Positions 20,114 to 31,302 of a stretch of DNA of 64,000 bases are shown here, in pieces. This DNA is from Branchiostoma floridae (Eukaryota > Chordata > Leptocardii > Amphioxiformes > Branchiostomatidae). The DNA lies in contig NC_049991.1 in assembly GCF_000003815.2 (NCBI RefSeq), positions 9,154,764-9,218,763 on the forward strand, written 5' to 3'. The notes under the pieces were generated by a model. The model worked only from the letters and a program-made list of their open reading frames with translations. It did no database searches and had not been told where the DNA came from. Positions within the stretch are counted from its first letter, which is position 1, and each line of letters begins with the position of its first letter. Position numbers and translations under genes: made by a program.

Positions 20114-21547
20114 TTAATCATCGCTGTCATCGTGTTGTCCATAGTTCATAATACGTCTTTTCTTTAGTGGTCGTCGTTTGTCGGCGTCCTCGTCGTCATT
20201 GTATTCTGCCCTCGCAGCAGCTTGAAAGTCAAAGTCAAAGTCAAAGTCAAATTGTGCTGGGATGTGGTTCTCGGTTGGCATGTTGTAGTTAAATGGGATC
20301 TGATCGGCTGGGAGGTTGTACTCAAATGGAATGTGTTCGGTTTCCACGTCATCTCCCACATCAGCTGGGAAGAACTCAAAGCCCAAGTACTCAATGTTGT
20401 CCGGCCTTTGTTCTTCCCCGGCCGAGGCCGAGTCGTAGGCGTCTTCTTGGATCGAGTCCGAGTCGACTGCTTGGATTGAGGCGTCTTCTTGGATTGAGTC
20501 TGGAATGTGTTCGGTTGGGATGGGGTACTGAACTGGGTTGTGATGCTGAACTACGATGTGTTCGCCGCCTGGGTCAGCTGGGTCGGGGTACTGAACTGGG
20601 TTGAGTGGGTTGTGATACTGAACGCCGGCTGGGATGTGTTCGTAGGCTGTGTTGTGGCCATAGTCTCGCATTAAAAGTCTTTCCACGTCTTCTCCCACAT
20701 CAGCTGGGAAGTACTCAAAGCCCAAGTACTCAATGTTGTCCGGCCTTTGTTCTTCCCCGGCCGAGGCCGAGGCCGAGTCGTAGGCGTCTTCTTGGATCTC
20801 GTCGTCTTCTTGGATCGAGTCCGAGTCGTAATCTTGGATCTCGTCGTCCCCTTGGATCTCGTCGTCTTCTTGGATCTCGTCGTCCCCTTGGATCTCGTCG
20901 TCTTCTTGGATCTCGTCGTCATCTTGGATCTCGTCGTCTTCTTGGATCGACTGATCCCCTTGGATCGAGCCGTCCTGTTGGATCAAGTCGGGGATCACGT
21001 CGTCTGCTTGGATCTCGTCGTCGTCTTGAATCCAGTGAACTTCTTGGATCTCGTCGTCCCCTTGGATCTCGTCGTCTTCTTGGATCTCGTCGTCCCCTTG
21101 GATCTCGTCGTCTTCTTGGATCTCGTCGTCATCTTGGATCTCGTCGTCTTCTTGGATCGACTGATCCCCTTGGATCGAGCCGTCCTGTTGGATCAAGTCG
21201 GGGATCACGTCGTCTGCTTGGATCTCGTCGTCGTCTTGAATCCAGTGAACTTCTTGGATCTCGTCGCCTTCTTGGATCTCGTCGCCTTCTTGGATCGAGT
21301 CGTAGGCCGAGGCGATGGAGTCGTCCAAATTGCCCGGCCTTTGTTCTTGCTCGGGCTGGGTACTGATATGGATGCTTACCAAAACACATATATACCCCCA
21401 AAACGTGGCGGAGTCCATTGGCGGAGCCTGTCCTGCCAAACGCCTCGATGCCTCATCGTACTTGTCTTGTATGTGTGGCTCTCCCTCTATGTCGTTCAGA
21501 GTTTTCATCATCTTCACGACATGATCAAGGAACGCAATATCTCCCAT
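20114..21547 (-). CDS. very acidic tandem-repeat protein, 477 aa, unknown function
   Basis: No family recognised. Residues 1-65 are the only ordinary-looking part, with a short hydrophobic stretch near 48-60 (WGYICVLVSIHI). From about residue 70 the protein is built of DEIQ(E/G/D)D units and a longer 70-residue unit present twice, then a Pro/His-rich middle and a Phe-Asp run (FDFDFDFDF). The C-terminus carries KRRPLKKRR, a likely nuclear localisation signal, and an acidic end. On the minus strand the ATG is preceded by a good 3' splice site (pyrimidine tract then CTAG at 21554), so this is probably the second exon of a host gene with a non-coding first exon. The repeats are almost in perfect register, suggesting recent expansion while the frame was kept. 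Disordered, probably nuclear; function not known. Confidence 0.55.
   Translation of the reverse strand: MGDIAFLDHVVKMMKTLNDIEGEPHIQDKYDEASRRLAGQAPPMDSATFWGYICVLVSIHISTQPEQEQRPGNLDDSIASAYDSIQEGDEIQEGDEIQEVHWIQDDDEIQADDVIPDLIQQDGSIQGDQSIQEDDEIQDDDEIQEDDEIQGDDEIQEDDEIQGDDEIQEVHWIQDDDEIQADDVIPDLIQQDGSIQGDQSIQEDDEIQDDDEIQEDDEIQGDDEIQEDDEIQGDDEIQDYDSDSIQEDDEIQEDAYDSASASAGEEQRPDNIEYLGFEYFPADVGEDVERLLMRDYGHNTAYEHIPAGVQYHNPLNPVQYPDPADPGGEHIVVQHHNPVQYPIPTEHIPDSIQEDASIQAVDSDSIQEDAYDSASAGEEQRPDNIEYLGFEFFPADVGDDVETEHIPFEYNLPADQIPFNYNMPTENHIPAQFDFDFDFDFQAAARAEYNDDEDADKRRPLKKRRIMNYGQHDDSDD
20829..21248 (-). repeat. 210-bp coding tandem duplication
   Basis: Two near-identical 210-bp copies (the GATCAAGTCGGGGATCACG stretch recurs at 20981 and 21191), encoding 70 residues each. 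Inside, shorter 15- and 30-bp units repeat many times. All periods are multiples of three. Confidence 0.85.
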
Positions 21548-21552
21548 GTTTT

Positions 21553-21580
21553 ACTAGAAAGAAGGAGAACAATGAGATTT
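21553..21580 (-). promoter_or_regulatory. 3' splice site upstream of the acidic-protein ATG
   Basis: Minus strand: TGTTCTCCTTCTTTCTAG then TAAAACATG. The tract is strong and the exon would start six bases before the ATG. Confidence 0.5.
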
Positions 21581-21599
21581 GTTACTATTGTCACATACT

Positions 21600-24500
21600 T
21601 GAAATGACGAAGTAAAGATATCGTGTAAAAGATACCTCTAAAAGATACCACATATATGCTAAACAGTGAAATTTGCTAACGGTATGTGATTCTGACTAAA
21701 AAAAATACTTCAAGTAGTCGAGGATGAGTTGCGTGCTCACGCGATAATTTGGCGAACAAACGCGTTCAGAGAAAATACTAGTATTAGTAGAATCTTCTCA
21801 GACTGGCCGACAACTGTGGAAACGTTACGTGTATGTGGTAACGTGGGGATTTTTTCGGATGTCACCTGACATGATAAGTAACTGGCATACCATCATAATA
21901 ATGTAGCGAGATATGTTCGTTTTTATCCACAGTACTGAATAGGAACTCAAGTTCATGCATAGAGCTGTCGTCGAAACACGGATTGGTGTCACGGTTGTAG
22001 TTAACCAATTTTTGACTCAACAAGAACATTTGAGCAAAAAGAAACTGCAGGACTTACGCGTGAATGAATAGAATAGATTTCTGGCAACTTAAGCGATTGT
22101 GCTAACCAGCTATTTCTGTGAATTTGTGCGATTTACAGTAGTTGGTAACGGGAGGTGCCCTCGGATTTCACGCCCAGAACTCATGGTGCTCCATCGCTAC
22201 TTGTCAAATTTTGATGAATGGATTTTTAACAAATGCGCATTAATTCGGTTCATGATCCCTTCGCGCTCCACGTTACAAGCGGCAAACTCTGTGAGACGTT
22301 TTAAAATTTTAAAATTCTTGGGCCAAGAAGACAACAAGAGCGAAGTCAAGTAGAGTTTATAGTCAATTGTACCAAGTTTCTACAGTCAAAGGTATAGAGA
22401 CAGTTAGCCTTTATTACATGGAGATGAGATTTTAAAATGCCAGTGGGAGTCCAATAATCCTTTTAAACAGATTCCTTTGTGGCAAAGTTGACCAATTACC
22501 ATTGTTTTGAGTATTGCTAGTTATCAAGTTTCCACAGACAACCAGGTCCAGGTTCAGGTCCGGACCTGGAAATGATCCTCTGGACCTGAACGGGACCTAT
22601 ACCTGAATTTTCTGTACTGGTACCTCCTCCTAATAACAATAGATTTTTTCTTTCTGTCCTTTAACAGCTTATTCTTTGACTTTAGATTTATTTTGGCATT
22701 CTATGGCATTAGTTATCTGTTTTCTGATACTTTTTGTTCAATCTGCGGAATATTTGTGCCCATGTTACAGCTGCTTTGCACAATTTATTTTGTGGTCGAA
22801 AACTTTTTTTGGAAACGGCCGAAAATTGGTGCGAGCGCGGATCCATATAATCAAATCAACATGGCCTTAGTTATGAATTAAAGTAGACATAAATGAGAAT
22901 TCAGTTCTATAATATTTTAGCTTCTTTTGACATTAAAACTTTGACTGTATGTATTTCTTGTCTCATGTGGTGATGGCTGTACCTAACACAATCTATGTGA
23001 TGTTTTTACGAGCTGAAACGTTTGTTTGCACTGTTTGCGACGGCCCTACTAATAAGAAAATCATTGCGAAAAAACAACACCGCCTACATCAACAAATCTC
23101 TGTGTACATCTTCGAAATCTCTCTATTTTCATTTTCATTGACAGTCAGCATAAATGAAGTACAGCACACCTGACATCGGTAGAAATTTATATTCAGTCGA
23201 TATTTTAGAAGCAAACTAAACTTGTTCTCCACGTTTCATGAAAGAACGCATTGCAAGCATGTGAGGTCCGAGCGGCTTGCAGGAGACTATTTTGAAAGAC
23301 ATTTAAATTCACATGTTTTTCGATTTTTTTTTACTTCTGTGGTAGCAATAACTGATAGTTAATCAGGGAAAGTCAGCGCTAGCACGATGCGACTGTGACC
23401 AGAACAGTAGGGGGAGGGGCGCCGACCGGGTTTGATCGGTTGTTCTCTCTAGCTGCCGGCGGACGTTAGGAATTGTCAGCACGACTGCACCGTCCGAAAT
23501 AAGATTTTTGCAGACTTTGTGTATATTTACCCGCCGAGTTTGTCCGTCAAAAATGACGGAAAGCCCAAGATTCAACGTAATCTTGTGTTATCAACTGATC
23601 TTCTCTACGCGCGCTCCGTGCCAAGTCGAATACTTGTGAATTTTTATCATTTTAATCAGGTAGAAATGCTAGGCTAGACCATGTGAAGGTAACGTTCCGT
23701 ATTTGCTTGCAAATATTACCTTTCTAGTTTTGTTTTGAATTTGGATAGTATGTAATACAAGTTTCAAATCTTACGGGCTGGATTTAATTAATGAACTAGA
23801 GGGAAGTTAACTAATAGGGGTAAGTTCGGCGCTAAGATCGGCTGTCATACGGCTTGTACGGCAATCTAAACGTGGCCTGTGAACTTTTAATACGAATTTA
23901 CATAGCACATATTCGAACGTACGTATTCAATACAAGTATCAAATATTACGGGTCGGATTTAATTAACGAACTAGCTATAGAGGGGAATTAACTAATAGGA
24001 AATACGCAAGCACATTAATTGAATGCGGCCCGTTAACTTTAATACTTTTAGATTTTAAAATAAGCCATGTATTATCCTAATACTTTTTGTTATTATTTAT
24101 GTTTATGTTTACATATATTGGGTAGTAATAGACAATTCAGCAGTACTTGATATGTATTAATCTTTTAAGAAAATTGGGAATTTTTATTTTCTTCGAATGG
24201 GCGTCTGAATGGAATGCCATGTTTTTTCTAATGATGAATCGGCGGCTACCAATCTGCGGCCAATTTCAGCCTGGCTGAAGTATCCAAGACAGTCCGGTTT
24301 AATGGTTAGATCTTTAGTTTTTATATTTTGTGAAAATGTGGGATTTTGCAAGACAGCAAGTAAGAACATTCAGTCCGGTAGGTATCGCTGTTAGAGGTTT
24401 ATCTAATTTGTTGTTTTTTGGCTAAACTAAGAGTCCCGACTTTGCCATAACAGGTCCCCTGTGCTTGGAAAACAAAGGGGGTGGGGGGTGGAAGAGGTCT

Positions 24501-24620
24501 CAATCCAGCTCCTGACCCAACTACTCCAGATTTGTTTCACCCCCTTCCCCCCTTTCCAATCTAATTTGATTTTTTTCACCTAACCTCCCTACCAATCCAA
24601 ATTTTCCTGACCCAACCCCT
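21600..24620. other. intergenic with minor repeats
   Basis: No gene recognised. A compact set of inverted copies of CAGGTCC/GGACCTG sits at about 22545-22612. A G/C-rich stretch with a sharp change in composition lies at 23380-23560. The rest is AT-rich. Confidence 0.35.
23745..24045. repeat. diverged tandem duplication, about 185-bp spacing
   Basis: TACAAGT.TCAAAT.TTACGGG..GGATTTAATTAA.GAACTAG and GGGAA.TTAACTAATAGG occur at about 23755-23820 and again at 23931-24000. Both are followed by GGCC(T/C)GT(G/T)AACTTT(T)AATAC. Confidence 0.75.
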
Positions 24621-24624
24621 ATAT

Positions 24625-27600
24625 CAAATCAAGATTAGCTTGAAAATATCCATAAACAAGGACTATGTTACAAGAGTTGTAAAGAAGCAACAAAGACATT
24701 TCAAATAATATGCATACCGAACGCATAACTGTCTAATAAAGATATGTTTGTAATTAACAATAAACTCCTTACAACAATGATGATAGCACATATACACTAA
24801 AGCTACTTGTTACTATTTAACCTCCTTGGTACATTTTTGATAACATGTTCTGAACTAGTAGCTTATACATAGTGAGACATTATGACCTATTATAGCTACT
24901 GTATTACCCTTTGTATCACAGACTGAGTGATAGAGAGAACCCTTTAGAAGCCAGGATTTTAAATTTTGTCATGCAAGTACCATTTACTGTGGTAAACAAG
25001 AAAAGGTCAATTTCTGTGAACAATCGCACAAACAGAAAGTGATATATCTTAGTTAATCAATTCTAAAATCGACATTTGAATTTGGATTATTTGGAGTAAC
25101 AAGAAAATACTCTTCTGTCATTAACCATGAAGTTTGAAAATACATGTTTTAACTCCATACATCAACCATTATTTGAATTAGTTGAAACGGGCATTTGAGT
25201 ACCTAGTATAATTAGCTGAAGTGCATTAATGGGTAATGGGCCATTGAAAATCAATTGGTTCCCTCCCCACACAGTACCAGAAAATAAAATGAAAAAGCTA
25301 ATTTACTGGTCTGAGCTACTCTGAATTCTTTGTTAAATCAATAAGGAGAAATCCATAAAGCACAAAATAATGCACAGAACAAAAGCTGCTGGGACTAGTA
25401 GGAGTAAAGGACGTATATAATTGTAATTCAAAAGAGTTAACAGAATTCATCTATTCATCACATCATCCTAGCCTGAGATGTATTGTAAGACAATCCATCC
25501 AGGCATTCTCCAGTTATGCTGGTTTTCTACAAATACACAAACATGCACGCATACAAACGCTACCGAAAATACACCCTTCTTTAGAAGGATAATTGATAAC
25601 ACTGATCAAATTGACACTGACAAGATTGCAATACCACATTATACACAGGAGCTCCCAGCTTCCTTATGTAATGTGTAGTTATTTTGAAGCATGTGTAGGA
25701 GTCTGGCATACTTGCAGTGTATTTTGTAGTATCTTGTTTTTTTGTTTTCTGGAGGTCTACATTTGTCATACTTAGTAGATGTATGTCAGTAACAGTTAAA
25801 AGTCCTTCCAAAAAACTAACAAAACACCACAAAATACACTACAAATACTAGTACTCCAGACTGCTGCATCTGCTAATGGAGCTGAAATTGAAACTCCTTG
25901 ATCTGCTTGAATATTAGAGTGTATTGGAGCTGTAGGATATTGTTGTTCAACATATTGTTTACTAAATCAATTTTTTTCTGCGTGGAACACAGACGGATAC
26001 AGTAAATTGTTGATGTATGCATTCACTTGTCTAAACTCAATTTTTAGATATAAAGCTTTGTAAAAAATACAATTAAATTGTTTTCTGTCAAATAACCTAT
26101 GTTCTGGAATAAAAATTGATTGTCAATTCAAAACAAATTACTTGCACAATCACCACCAGGGTATAATCTCTCAGTGTCCATACAAGTAGTCATTCATAGA
26201 CCTTTCAGAGCCCTTGAATAGATTTTTGGTCTGCCTTAACAGTGTCTGGAAATGGGATGTGGGAGTCTAAGTGCAGGGAACAATGTCTCCATTAACTTAG
26301 GTGACCATCTTTTGGCTTTATACACTTGTTTCTGTCAAATTCCACCCTCAATTCGATTAAGACCTTTCTCCAGACAAAGTGTGTGTTGCCTGCCCTAGCA
26401 ACACATAGATACAACCTTTGACCCTGAATTTTGCAGATTTCCACTATTGTTCGATAATTACCCTCTGGCCGCCCCGTGTGATAACATTGCAAGAAGGGTG
26501 TTCGTGGACCAGGTGAGGTGATACCTGTCCTCCTGTGGAGTGTGAAATATCAGACTGTCTGGGATTGGTGTTGAATGTGTATTATGAATGACAAAGGATT
26601 TCCTGGGTTTAGGAGATTTCAAATAACTTACACATAGATTAATTCACAGTTTCATCAAATGTGACCACTTTCATTGAAAATAGCCTGACAGAATCTTATA
26701 TAAAGAAGACCAATTTCATCCAGGGACAAATCTGAAAAATTAAGCTGACCAATAATTAGATAATTCCCTATGTTTTTTCCTGGATCTAATGCCGGCTTTG
26801 TTTTTTTGAATTGAGAATCAATTTTTATTCCAGAACATGTTAGTTATTTGATAGAAAACAATGGAACTGTTGTACATCACTCATTATTTGCATGAAACTT
26901 AACTCATTTGATAAATGTACTGAAATTAATCAAATATCATTTCGTATAAAAAACTAAGTTTAGACAAGTGAGTGGGTATATCAACAGTTTACTGCATCCG
27001 TCTGCGTTCCATGCAGAAAAACAATATGATTCAGTAAACAATATGTTGAAAACACAATATCCACAGCTCCAATACACTGTAATCTCCAAGCAGGTAAAGG
27101 GGGTTCCATTTTAGCTCCATTAGCAGATGCAACAGTCTGAAGTATTAAATGTAGAGTATTTTGTGGTGTTTTGTAAGTTTTTGGAATGACTTTTAACTGT
27201 TACCCAACTGACAGGTATCTACTAAGCATGACAAATATAAACCTCCAGAAAAAAAACCAACAAGATACTACCAAATACAGTCTGCAAGTATGCCAGACTG
27301 CTATACCTGCTTGGTGATTATCCAATACTGCACATTACATAAGGAAGCTGAGAGCTCCTGTGTATAATATAGTATGGTGACCAGATAAGTGTCAGTGTGG
27401 CTTGTTCTCTTACTGGCCCTGACTTGCAACCTAAAGTTTGAGATAGGTGTTGCTGATCATTAGAATATGTGAAATAATTTTCACAATATAGAACCTAGGT
27501 AATATAATCATTATCTAGGTTTCTGTCACTTGAGGGGTCTGATGGGAGTCCATACATAATCTCAGTGATTACCAGTATCAGGTCAGACATCCAGGTATAT

Positions 27601-28228
27601 AATATATATCCATAATTTGAATCACTACAACTTATTATGGGTATCAGCAGTTGCTTTTTATTCAAATTACCGACGGCGTCAAAATACTTTTCACAAGTAT
27701 ATACTAGTAACAGTTTCAATTGGCATTCTATAGAAGGGTATGTTTTCGGTTTAAGCGTTTGTATCATGAGTGTGTGTTTGTATTTGTAGAAAACCAGCAT
27801 AAACTGTAGAACGCCTGGATGGATTGTCCTGATATTGATATGTGGGTTAAGGTCTTGTCTGTAATGCCATACTCAGAGTACATCTCAAGCTAGGCTGACA
27901 TGATGAATAAATCAATTCTTTGCTACTAGTTCAGAACACATCATTACATTATGAAAAATGTACATAAGTGGGTTAGATAGGAACAAGTACCTTCAGTGCA
28001 CAATATATTGTGCTAACTTCATTGTTGCAAGGAGGTTAATTTTTGATTGCAAACATTATCTTTAATAGACAGTTATGGCTCTAAACAAGGAATATGTTAC
28101 AAGAGAAGCAACATATGGGTTTTAAAATATAAGTTACATTTTCAAACCCATATATTGTTTCTTAAGGTAACAGTACTCTTGTAACATATTCCTTGTTTAG
28201 AGCCATGCTTGATTTTTGTTGATATAGC
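24625..28228. mobile_element. giant fold-back element, 3.6 kb
   Basis: Left and right arms of about 1.4-1.5 kb are inverted copies of one another. Examples: 24730-24870 matches 27915-28070 reversed (AACTGTCTA.TAAAGATA, TGTTCTGAACTAGTAG), 25440-25580 matches 27765-27900 reversed (GACAATCCATCCAGGC, TATGCTGGTTTTCTACAAATAC), and 25980-26130 matches 26810-27010 reversed (CACAGACGGATACAGTAAA). The arms are diverged, so the insertion is old. The roughly 650-base centre has one short minus-strand frame (26292-26492) with no family features. I see no transposase. Confidence 0.75.
28074..28206. repeat. hairpin at the right edge of the fold-back element
   Basis: ATGGCTCTAAACAAGGAATA at the left and its reverse complement at the right, with inner AACATATGGGTTT/AAACCCATATATTGTT. 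The element's terminal sequence is thus present here twice in opposite orientation. Confidence 0.8.
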
Positions 28229-28317
28229 ACAGGCCAAACTGTCTGGCACCTATGCCACTTTCAAGCAAAGATGTTAACACTTGGCTATTGTTTTCCTCAG
28301 GTGCTCAGCTACCCTGC

Positions 28318-28413
28318 TGGTGAAAGGTCACCATTACAGACATGCGCAGAATTATAATTTTGATGCCATAGAAGATGGCTTGCAAACTAAACCTTAGGTA
28401 GGTGACTTTTGAC
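28318..28413 (+). repeat. interspersed repeat R2, internally deleted copy
   Basis: Starts GGTGAAAGGTCACCATTA and ends near AGGTAGGTGACTTTTGACA. Compared with the 62284-62690 copy it keeps only the two ends, so it is a deletion derivative. Confidence 0.65.
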
Positions 28414-29121
28414 ATCTGTACCCTTACAGCATTTTCATATGGGTTTGAAGTTCAAGGTAGACAAGTGTCGGTCACTTCGAGTGATGCGAGGCAGGGTCGT
28501 TACAAGTTTCAAAGACTTCCCGGAGACCGTTCTCCCAGGAACAGTCCCCTGGGAGTAGTTAACTCAGGTGTCACGAGGGCTATGGTGGAGGTCTAAGGCT
28601 ATGGTTTGGCTCAATATTGCTTTGCAAAAAGTGGCACTTAGAAGGAAGAAATGGTATAATCTGCTAACCCAGACAGAAAGAGGCTACTGTTCCTCAATTT
28701 AGGCACCTAAATTTGTATATAAAAGCTGCTAGGCTACACTTTCAAGCATTTACTGACAGTGCATACATGCACAGAGTGTGGGGGGGGGTGTAGGTGAGCC
28801 ATTGTGGCTTATATTTCCCCTGAAATTGGTAATGTGACCCCGGGGCAAGCTTCAATTAACTCCCTTGACTTAGATTCATTGAGAAATTCTTCCATTTTAA
28901 TACTTTTTTGTCCTTTTTGTCAGTTTTTCAACGTTTTGTATCCTTTGGCTATATATTGCAATATGTACTCTCATCAAGTGCTTACAGGTCTAAATTAACA
29001 GCATTTTAGTACTGATTCAGGAGCCTAAATGGAGGTAGAGTAGTCCCCTTGTGTCAAGGTGAGCAGTTTTCAACTCCCTTTCCATTGTCACTTTTGGACA
29101 AATGACAGGGGACCTGTCCAT
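28414..29121. other. no gene recognised
   Basis: A G10 run at about 28780-28789. No coding sequence accepted. Confidence 0.35.
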
Positions 29122-29689
29122 ATAGACTCAGACCACTGTTCAGACCACATTTCAGGCCATAACTTATCTAACATCTTCAATTGTGAACTCAAAAACAGGC
29201 TTCATGTTCTGTAATGTTTACTTCTATGTACAGTGTACTTAAATAATGATTTTTAAGCTCATAAAAAGCAACAACAACTGCTAAACCCATAGTATGTAAA
29301 CTATAGTTCTAGTCCAGTCTAGATCTACTGTGTTATAACATACTGTAAACTATACTTTGTTATGAAAGAAAAAGTTCCGAATGTTAAAAGTAACTTGTTG
29401 TTTTTGATAACCATCTACATGTATCATAATTATTCCATGACAATTGTGGCAACCATTTAGCGTATACTGGTTATACATAATAGCCTGTATAAGTACATGA
29501 GAGAACTGCTTATATAGACAGTGATACTTCTTCCATGCGCATTACCTATTGTGTATTTCACTAGTACTTCAAATTACTCCATGTACAATAGTAGCTTAGA
29601 TACTCTGTTGTTGACAAATGTATTATTTGTTTTTACTAATAAAGCCTTGGAAAAAAAATTAAAAAAAAAAAATAGACTCAGACCACTGT
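29122..29689 (+). mobile_element. retro-inserted mRNA 3' end with 18-bp target duplication
   Basis: ATAGACTCAGACCACTGT stands at 29122-29139 and again at 29672-29689. Between them are 532 bases ending in AATAAA (29638-29643) and an A-rich tail (29652-29671). No protein frame is seen, so the insert looks like a 3' untranslated region of an unknown transcript, 5'-truncated. Long target duplication plus tail is the footprint of target-primed reverse transcription in trans by a LINE. A SINE-like element is the alternative, but no RNA polymerase III boxes were recognised. Confidence 0.85.
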
Positions 29690-29847
29690 CACAGCATTGA
29701 GGACAGCTCTCTATCACCTGTTATCCAAACTATTCCCAAGAGACTATTCTTTGTCAGAAATCTTTGAAACTCAGGCTAATACTGAGCAACCTTTTTCCGC
29801 ACCATGTGAAATAATTGAAATTTGTCTATCTTGAACTTGAAGCCTGT

Positions 29848-30020
29848 AGCAGGTGAAAGGTCACCATTACAGACATGCGCAGAATTAGCATTTTGATGCC
29901 ATAGAAGATGGCTTGCAAAAGTAAGTGTAAGAAGCCTTTTTCTTGGGAAATGTTGGCATTTTGGAGCTGGAAATTATAGGCAGGTATTCTGGCTATTTTA
30001 TTTTGTGAGAAAAATGGGCT
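29848..30020 (+). repeat. interspersed repeat R2, left-end copy
   Basis: Closely matches 62284-62480: GGTGAAAGGTCACCATTA, GACATGCGCAGA, CTTTTTCTTGGGAAATGTTG, GCATTTTGGAGCTG. No right end was found before the LINE begins. Confidence 0.75.
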
Positions 30021-30307
30021 TTCTACCATGTTTGGAGTGTTTTAGACGGTCTAGAGTTAAATACACTGTTCAGTTTTTTGCGCTCAAATTTGAAATATTC
30101 TAGAACTAAGAAATCTCAGATTTAGTGGGGTTTTCGGAAAACCCTGTCCAGTCCGGACTGCGGAAAACCCTGCCCAGTCTGAAAAGAGGGTCTGAAAAGC
30201 CGGCCGGCTATGCACAGAAACCATAACTTATCGTGTGACACAATGGCACACAGAACTTATAACTTAAAAAGATCATCCATCAATGTTACTTCTGTGCATT
30301 AAACAAC

Positions 30308-31302
30308 ATGGATGAAGGGCAACCAACAGTTTTCGGTAAAAACCTAATTGACCTTTGCATTACTAGTAAATTAAGAATACTGAACGGAAGAACACCAGGA
30401 GATCTACTCGGCAAACCCACCTGTTTCCAGCCTAAGGGCTGCAGTGTAGTGGACTATATACTGGCGAGTGAATCCATTGTTCTCCGCAAAGCTCCCTTCT
30501 TCCATGTACACTCATTATCCCCATTATCTGACCACTGCAAACTTTCCCTAATGTTAGAAGGAACTCCCATAGCTTACCAAAAGAAGAAAACTGAACTCAG
30601 AACCAGTCCTTACCGCAAATTTGTCTGGAGCACTGACTCAAAAGAGAAATTTATGGAAACGCTTAATTCGGCATCATTTTTATCTAGCATGAGTTCTTTC
30701 ATCCGCAAAAGCTACGAACCAACTCCAGAGTCGTTAGAGCTAGCACTTCACGACTTTGTCACCCCGATAAGGGAAGCCGGTCAAAAGTCCCTGTCCATAC
30801 GCTGCACTAATACAAGAAGACAGCGCTGCCCGAAACAACTAAATAAGAAAAAATGGTTTAACCAGACTTGCGCATCAGCTAAACACAAGCTTCAAAACAT
30901 TTGCAAATTACTATCTAAAAATCCCAGAGACCCTCATATAAGAGGCTCCTACTTCATCCAGAAAAAACAGTACACTAGACTTATTCGTAGAACAAAGAAA
31001 GACTACAGAAACAATATCTTAAACCAAATGAACTCGTTCTCGGGGGCCAACCCTTCAGCATTTTGGTCATTACTAAAAGAATACAAATCTAAAGATCAAA
31101 CACGCAACCACGAAATAATCTCCGACGAAAGTCTACATTCCCATTTTAGTAGCCTTTACGGCGAGGATTCCACCACTAACCTGCCTAAATTACCTAATAG
31201 TTTTGAAATGCAAGTACAAAGAGAGCTATTAAAACTAGAAGACAAGCTTCAAAATACACAATGTAATTCATTGAATGAACCAATTAAAAAAGACGAAGTT
31301 AA
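30308..31302 (+). pseudogene. LINE endonuclease C-terminus and linker to reverse transcriptase
   Basis: Contains the closing AP-endonuclease motifs: LIDLCITSKLRILNGRTPGD, then GCSVVDYILAS and the catalytic LSDHC. This is followed by a long basic linker. The frame runs on into the inserted TTAA element and stops at 31406-31408, so the last 35 codons of the open frame are not LINE. Confidence 0.75.

Noticed and set aside
20605..21607. Plus-strand 253- and 286-codon frames opposite the acidic repeat gene
   Set aside because: Shadows of a tandem repeat whose period is a multiple of three. The minus-strand frame alone has a splice site, a non-repeat N-terminus and a nuclear localisation signal.
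28402..28596. 64-codon frame next to the R2 deletion copy
   Set aside because: Begins inside the repeat and shows no family features.
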